From: Treponema sp.
GTDB taxonomy: Bacteria; Spirochaetota; Spirochaetia; Treponematales; Breznakiellaceae
Direction: 5' to 3'
Length of the DNA: 9,356 bases
Assembly (NCBI GenBank): GCA_009786675.1
Contig: WQRP01000042.1
Coordinates: 1-9,356, forward strand
This document shows positions 6,789-9,356 of this stretch, in pieces. Positions within the stretch are counted from its first letter, which is position 1, and the number at the start of each line of letters is the position of its first letter. The notes under the pieces are model-generated. The model saw nothing but the letters and a program-made list of their open reading frames with translations, had not been told where the DNA came from and searched no databases. Both the position numbers and the translations under genes were made by a program.

Positions 6789-7489
6789 GGGTATTTCGCG
6801 TTCCGGGGACGTGCCGGGCGATTATCTTCGACATGGATTCCACCCTTTACACTAACGACGAATACGCCCGCGCGCAGATCGACCTCCCCATCGAACGTCT
6901 TGCCCGCCTAAAAGGAAAAAGCCCCGACGAAATGAGGGCCGAGATCGACGCCTACAGGGAAAAATGGGCGGAGGGGCACCGGGGACAAAAGATTAGCCTT
7001 GCGAACGCCTTCGTCGCCTTTGGCGTCGGCATCGCCGAGAGCGCCAAATGGCGCAACGAGCTTTTTAACCCCGAGCGGTACCTCCGCAGGGACGCCAGGT
7101 TACGTTTTACGTTGGAAAATCTTGCGAACCGGTTTATAATGGCCGTGGTTACCAACAACCCGGCGCGCGTCGCCGAGAGAACCCTTGACGCGCTGGGCGT
7201 GGGGGATCTGTTCCACGCGGTTGTCGGCCTGGACACCTGCGGCGTGTCCAAGCCCCACAGGGAACCGTTCATCAGGGCGGCGACCCTCTGCGGCGTTGCG
7301 CCGGAGGCGTGTCTTTCTGTGGGGGATCGCTACGACATCGACATAGCCCTGCCCCTGGAACTGGGCATGGGCGGCATCCTGGTTGACGGGGTGGGGGACG
7401 TGTACGGGCTACCGGAACTGCTTTCCGGGCAGGAACCGCATTACAAAGGAGCTGATCTATGGACGAGAAACCTGCCCACAAACGCATAA
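6785..7489 (+). CDS. HAD-superfamily hydrolase (phosphatase-like)
   Basis: A 234-residue cytoplasmic hydrolase of the haloacid dehalogenase superfamily, subfamily IA type. All four HAD motifs are visible: motif I DMDST with nucleophile D16 and acid/base D18, motif II T123 in VVTNN, motif III K156 in GVSKPHREPF, and motif IV GDRYDID with D181, D184 and D186. A helical cap of about 75 residues (roughly 25-100) sits between motifs I and II, as in phosphoglycolate phosphatase and pyrimidine 5'-nucleotidase relatives. The ATG overlaps the prs stop as ATGA, implying translational coupling. The position directly after prs hints at a sugar-phosphate or nucleotide substrate, but the sequence does not identify it. 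Its last 31 bases are shared with the next gene. Confidence 0.92.
   Translation: MRVFRVPGTCRAIIFDMDSTLYTNDEYARAQIDLPIERLARLKGKSPDEMRAEIDAYREKWAEGHRGQKISLANAFVAFGVGIAESAKWRNELFNPERYLRRDARLRFTLENLANRFIMAVVTNNPARVAERTLDALGVGDLFHAVVGLDTCGVSKPHREPFIRAATLCGVAPEACLSVGDRYDIDIALPLELGMGGILVDGVGDVYGLPELLSGQEPHYKGADLWTRNLPTNA
7445..7451 (+). promoter_or_regulatory. Ribosome binding site of the lipid kinase gene, inside the HAD gene
   Basis: AAAGGAG lies seven bases before the ATG at 7459. It sits within the final codons of the HAD gene and supports the 31-bp overlap as a real gene junction rather than a wrong start. Confidence 0.8.
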
Positions 7490-8634
7490 AGCCGGCGGTC
7501 TTTAAAAAGGTCCTGTTCTTTGCCGAATCCATGGCCGAAATCTGCGCCAGGACACGGGTCGCCCAGGGAAGGCCGCTAAGATGGATAATCATAGCCAACC
7601 CGACGGCCGGTGGCTTTACCCTGCCGGCCTACTGGAAAAAGCACCGCCCTACCCTGGAACAATACGTGTCGCTGGCAAAGGCTAGTCCCAAGCGCGAGGA
7701 CTGCGGCCCCGCCGGCACTGCGACCGGATCGCCGGCACTTGCGGATCGCGGCCTTGTCGTGACTGAAAGGGCGGGATCCGGCATGGAGATTGCGGGCGCG
7801 CTTGTCAACGAGGCGACCGGATCGCCGGGCAACGGAGCCGCGCCCTTCTACCTGGTCATCGTGGCCGGGGGGGATGGCACCAGCCTGGAAGTGCTTTCCG
7901 TCCTGTTCGGTGCGCCCGAATCGGTGCGCTCGAACATGGCGATCCTGCGCCTGCCCATGGGAACCGGCAACGACGGGGCGGATTCCCCGGATCTCGCCAA
8001 GGCGCTCGACCTTCTGACGAAGCCCACCCGCATAGAGTTCACCCCCGCCCTTAGGCTGCTGACCTCGCCGGGCGGCAGGCTCGTGTCGCAGGGACCTTTC
8101 ATCGCCTTCAACGTCCTTTCCGTGGGCATCGACGCTTTCGTCACCCACATGACGAATAAAATGAAGAAAAAATCCCCCGGCGATTTCTACAAGCTATGGG
8201 TGGACATTGCCGCCCTGCTGTACGACAAACTGTACACGGTGGGCTTTCTAGACGTAAAGGCCCTGGACGAACACGGCGGAGAGGTTCTGTCCTTCCGGGA
8301 AAAGCTCCTGCTGGTTGCCGTCGGGATATCCGGGCACAGAACCTACGGATCCCGGAAAAAGATCTTGCCCGACGATCGTAACGTCTGCGCCCTTAAACAG
8401 ATGTCCCTGCTTCGCAAGCTTGCCCTAAAGGAACTTTTTTCGACCGGCGGCCACGTGGAAAAACCCGAGGCAACGCTGTTCAACGCGCAAAGGGTTGAGT
8501 TCCGCGGCGACTACCCGCTGCTAGCCCAGATGGACGGCGAGACGGTCTTGCTGGACAAGAAGGACTTTCCCGCCGCCATAGAACTTACCGCGCCGGCAAT
8601 CCCCGTCCTAAGGCTCGCCTGTTGCGGAACATAG
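7459..8634 (+). CDS. Diacylglycerol kinase catalytic-domain lipid kinase
   Basis: Member of the DAGK/YegS/DgkB-like lipid kinase family, which uses ATP to phosphorylate diacylglycerol or a similar lipid at the membrane surface. Visible motifs in the 391-aa product: NPTAGG at 47-52, the nucleotide-binding GGDGT at 137-141 within VIVAGGDGTSLEVL, and LPMGTGNDGAD with GTGND at 168-172. The C-terminal beta-rich half contains FIAFNVLSVGIDAFV and closes with LLAQMDGETVLL, the usual family ending. There is no signal peptide or clear membrane helix. Between the NPTAGG and GGDGT motifs lies an Ala/Gly/Pro-rich stretch (about residues 75-130) that contains ATGSP twice, encoded by an exact 16-bp direct repeat. 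It is the last gene of the prs-HAD cluster. The true lipid substrate (diacylglycerol, sphingoid base or other) cannot be told from sequence. Confidence 0.9.
   Translation: MDEKPAHKRIKPAVFKKVLFFAESMAEICARTRVAQGRPLRWIIIANPTAGGFTLPAYWKKHRPTLEQYVSLAKASPKREDCGPAGTATGSPALADRGLVVTERAGSGMEIAGALVNEATGSPGNGAAPFYLVIVAGGDGTSLEVLSVLFGAPESVRSNMAILRLPMGTGNDGADSPDLAKALDLLTKPTRIEFTPALRLLTSPGGRLVSQGPFIAFNVLSVGIDAFVTHMTNKMKKKSPGDFYKLWVDIAALLYDKLYTVGFLDVKALDEHGGEVLSFREKLLLVAVGISGHRTYGSRKKILPDDRNVCALKQMSLLRKLALKELFSTGGHVEKPEATLFNAQRVEFRGDYPLLAQMDGETVLLDKKDFPAAIELTAPAIPVLRLACCGT
7720..7828 (+). repeat. Exact 16-bp direct repeat inside the lipid kinase gene
   Basis: GCGACCGGATCGCCGG occurs at 7720-7735 and 7813-7828, 93 bases (31 codons) apart and in the same frame, encoding ATGSP each time. 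A related partial unit (GCCGGCACT) occurs at 7711-7719 and again at 7731-7739. The repeats fall in a low-complexity stretch of the protein. Confidence 0.7.
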
Positions 8635-8786
8635 GATTGCAGGCCCGAACATCCATGCCAATCCCGACCCACCTGGCAACAGCATCAGTGCGACGCATGA
8701 TGCCTGTCACCTTGCGCATTTGGGTGACAGTCACTCTTGCCTGGGCATCCAGAATTTGGTGCCTGTCACCAGCATATGAATCCTGT
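8635..8786. other. Convergent intergenic spacer
   Basis: The 152 bp between the lipid kinase (plus strand) and the repeat lipoprotein (minus strand) contain no supported gene. They hold the inverted repeats listed separately. No hairpin with a T run is seen, so the end of both transcripts is not obvious; the inverted repeats are the best candidates for a two-way stop. Confidence 0.6.
8701..8771. repeat. REP-like inverted repeat cluster
   Basis: TGCCTGTCACC occurs twice in direct orientation (8701-8711 and 8760-8770) and its core is inverted between them as GGTGACAG (8723-8730). The first copy and the inverted core form an 8-bp stem (8704-8711 with 8723-8730) with an 11-base loop. The second copy is itself a small palindrome, TGGTG-CCTGT-CACCA (8757-8771). 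The arrangement resembles REP/BIME-type intergenic palindromes; that identity is an inference. Confidence 0.6.
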
Positions 8787-9314
8787 TTACCTGCGTATCA
8801 CATCAACCCTTCGATCAAATGCCGCACCCCCGATGTGAGTTCCGCCCGGAATCACAATGCGAGTCAAGTTCGTATTTAGAAACGCCTCATCCCCGATGGA
8901 AGTAACACTGTTGGGAATAGTTACACTAGATAGCCGTTCGTTCCTTGCAAATGCCCTATTCCCGATGCTCGTTACGCTGTCAGGAATAGTTACACTGGAT
9001 AGTGGGTTCTGCATAAATGCAGAGTTTCCGATATGAGTAACACTGTTGGGGATGGTAACATTCGTTAGATTACTCCTCGCAAATGCCCCTTCTCCAATGT
9101 GCGTAACGGGCAAATTTCGTATCCGAGGCGGAATACGGACATCTCGATTGTTTCCCAGATATCTGGTGATCATCAGGGATCTGCCGCCACCTACAGTCTC
9201 TACATCAAAATCGCTTGCCGGATCATGTTGCTCTTGTTCGCCGCAAGCCGCCATTGAAAGCCCGATTATCGCAACAAACGCGATAATCCCGATAAGTTTG
9301 AAAGTCTTTTTCAT
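8787..9314 (-). CDS. BspA-like leucine-rich-repeat (LRR_5) lipoprotein
   Basis: A 175-residue predicted surface or periplasmic lipoprotein. The start at 9314 gives a classic lipoprotein signal: MKK, a hydrophobic core (LIGIIAFVAIIGLS) and a lipobox MAAC with Cys24 as the lipid-bearing residue. After a short spacer comes a half-repeat module (RSLMITRYLG, then VRIPPRIRNLPV) and about four to five repeats of 22-23 residues with the LRR_5 pattern IGxxAFxxxxLxxVTIPxSVT (about residues 72-175), as in Treponema BspA-type proteins linked to surface adhesion or host contact. AAAAGGA (9323-9329 complement) lies eight bases before this ATG; in-frame starts at 9323 and 9341 lack such spacing. It is short compared with many BspA-like proteins. 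A+T content is clearly higher than in its neighbours. Its promoter lies at or beyond the window edge. Confidence 0.9.
   Translation of the reverse strand: MKKTFKLIGIIAFVAIIGLSMAACGEQEQHDPASDFDVETVGGGRSLMITRYLGNNRDVRIPPRIRNLPVTHIGEGAFARSNLTNVTIPNSVTHIGNSAFMQNPLSSVTIPDSVTSIGNRAFARNERLSSVTIPNSVTSIGDEAFLNTNLTRIVIPGGTHIGGAAFDRRVDVIRR
8830..9110 (-). repeat. Tandem DNA repeats encoding the LRR_5 units
   Basis: Units of about 66-69 bp recur in the coding sequence, seen on the plus strand as GTAACACTGTTGGGAATAG at about 8902-8920, GTTACGCTGTCAGGAATAG at about 8969-8987, and GTAACACTGTTGGGGATGG at about 9038-9056. The similarity at DNA level, not only protein level, suggests recent duplication or gene conversion between units. 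Confidence 0.7.
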
Positions 9315-9322
9315 AAAGACCA

Positions 9323-9329
9323 TCCTTTT
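9323..9329 (-). promoter_or_regulatory. Ribosome binding site fixing the lipoprotein start
   Basis: On the minus strand AAAAGGA lies eight bases before the ATG at 9314. The ATG at 9323 would be directly against this box and so is unlikely to be the start. Confidence 0.7.
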
Positions 9330-9356
9330 GCGACTACCCACCTTGCCTATGGCGGG

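Noticed and set aside
8635..8770. Remnant of a Y1/RAYT transposase on the minus strand of the spacer
   Set aside because: A short open stretch (starting MRKV) loosely recalls treponemal Y1 transposase N-termini, but none of the catalytic His-hydrophobic-His motif follows; too little to call.
8622..8879. Plus-strand open frame of 85 codons after the lipid kinase
   Set aside because: It covers the palindromic spacer and the antisense of the lipoprotein gene, lacks a ribosome site and has no recognisable domain.
8830..9110. Regular repeats considered as a CRISPR array
   Set aside because: The 66-69-bp periodicity is in frame and encodes LRR_5 protein units; there are no constant repeats with unrelated spacers.

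Overview
The window looks like chromosomal DNA from a spirochaete, most likely a treponeme related to the insect- or termite-gut lineage. The clues are a MetRS with two zinc knuckles and an EMAPII-like tail, a FemAB-type transferase, an unusually long PRPP synthetase, and a small BspA-like leucine-rich-repeat lipoprotein whose signal peptide ends in SMAAC. All are inferred from remembered family resemblance, not from a search. Most of the DNA is GC-rich (about 60% by eye). The last ~560 bp, holding the repeat lipoprotein gene, is visibly richer in A+T.

Layout: (1) 1-1521 +, the 3' part of a methyl-accepting chemotaxis protein that begins before the window. (2) A GC hairpin, then a near-perfect sigma-70 promoter (TTTACA, 17 bp, TATAAT) reading into a 137-aa EamA/DMT-type membrane protein (1617-2030). 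(3) metG (2060-4363), possibly read from its own extended -10 promoter as a leaderless message, overlapping by 4 bp a FemAB-family peptidoglycan transferase gene (4360-5403) that seems to start with CTG. (4) After a 110-bp gap, prs-like PRPP synthetase (TTG start, strong Shine-Dalgarno, 5514-6788), a HAD hydrolase (ATGA overlap, 6785-7489) and a diacylglycerol-kinase-like lipid kinase (31-bp overlap, 7459-8634) form a tight cluster. (5) A 152-bp convergent spacer carries REP-like inverted repeats. (6) The leucine-rich-repeat lipoprotein gene lies on the minus strand (9314-8787).

All genes but the last point the same way, and the overlaps suggest two translationally coupled groups: metG-femAB, and prs-HAD-lipid kinase. 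These serve protein synthesis, cell wall, nucleotide and lipid metabolism. I see no phage, insertion sequence, CRISPR array, tRNA, rRNA or defence system. The points most worth a second look concern gene expression (leaderless metG, CTG start, an anti-Shine-Dalgarno pairing before prs), divergent active-site positions in the PRPP synthetase, and the repeat elements at the right end. I do not see a clearly new multi-gene system.
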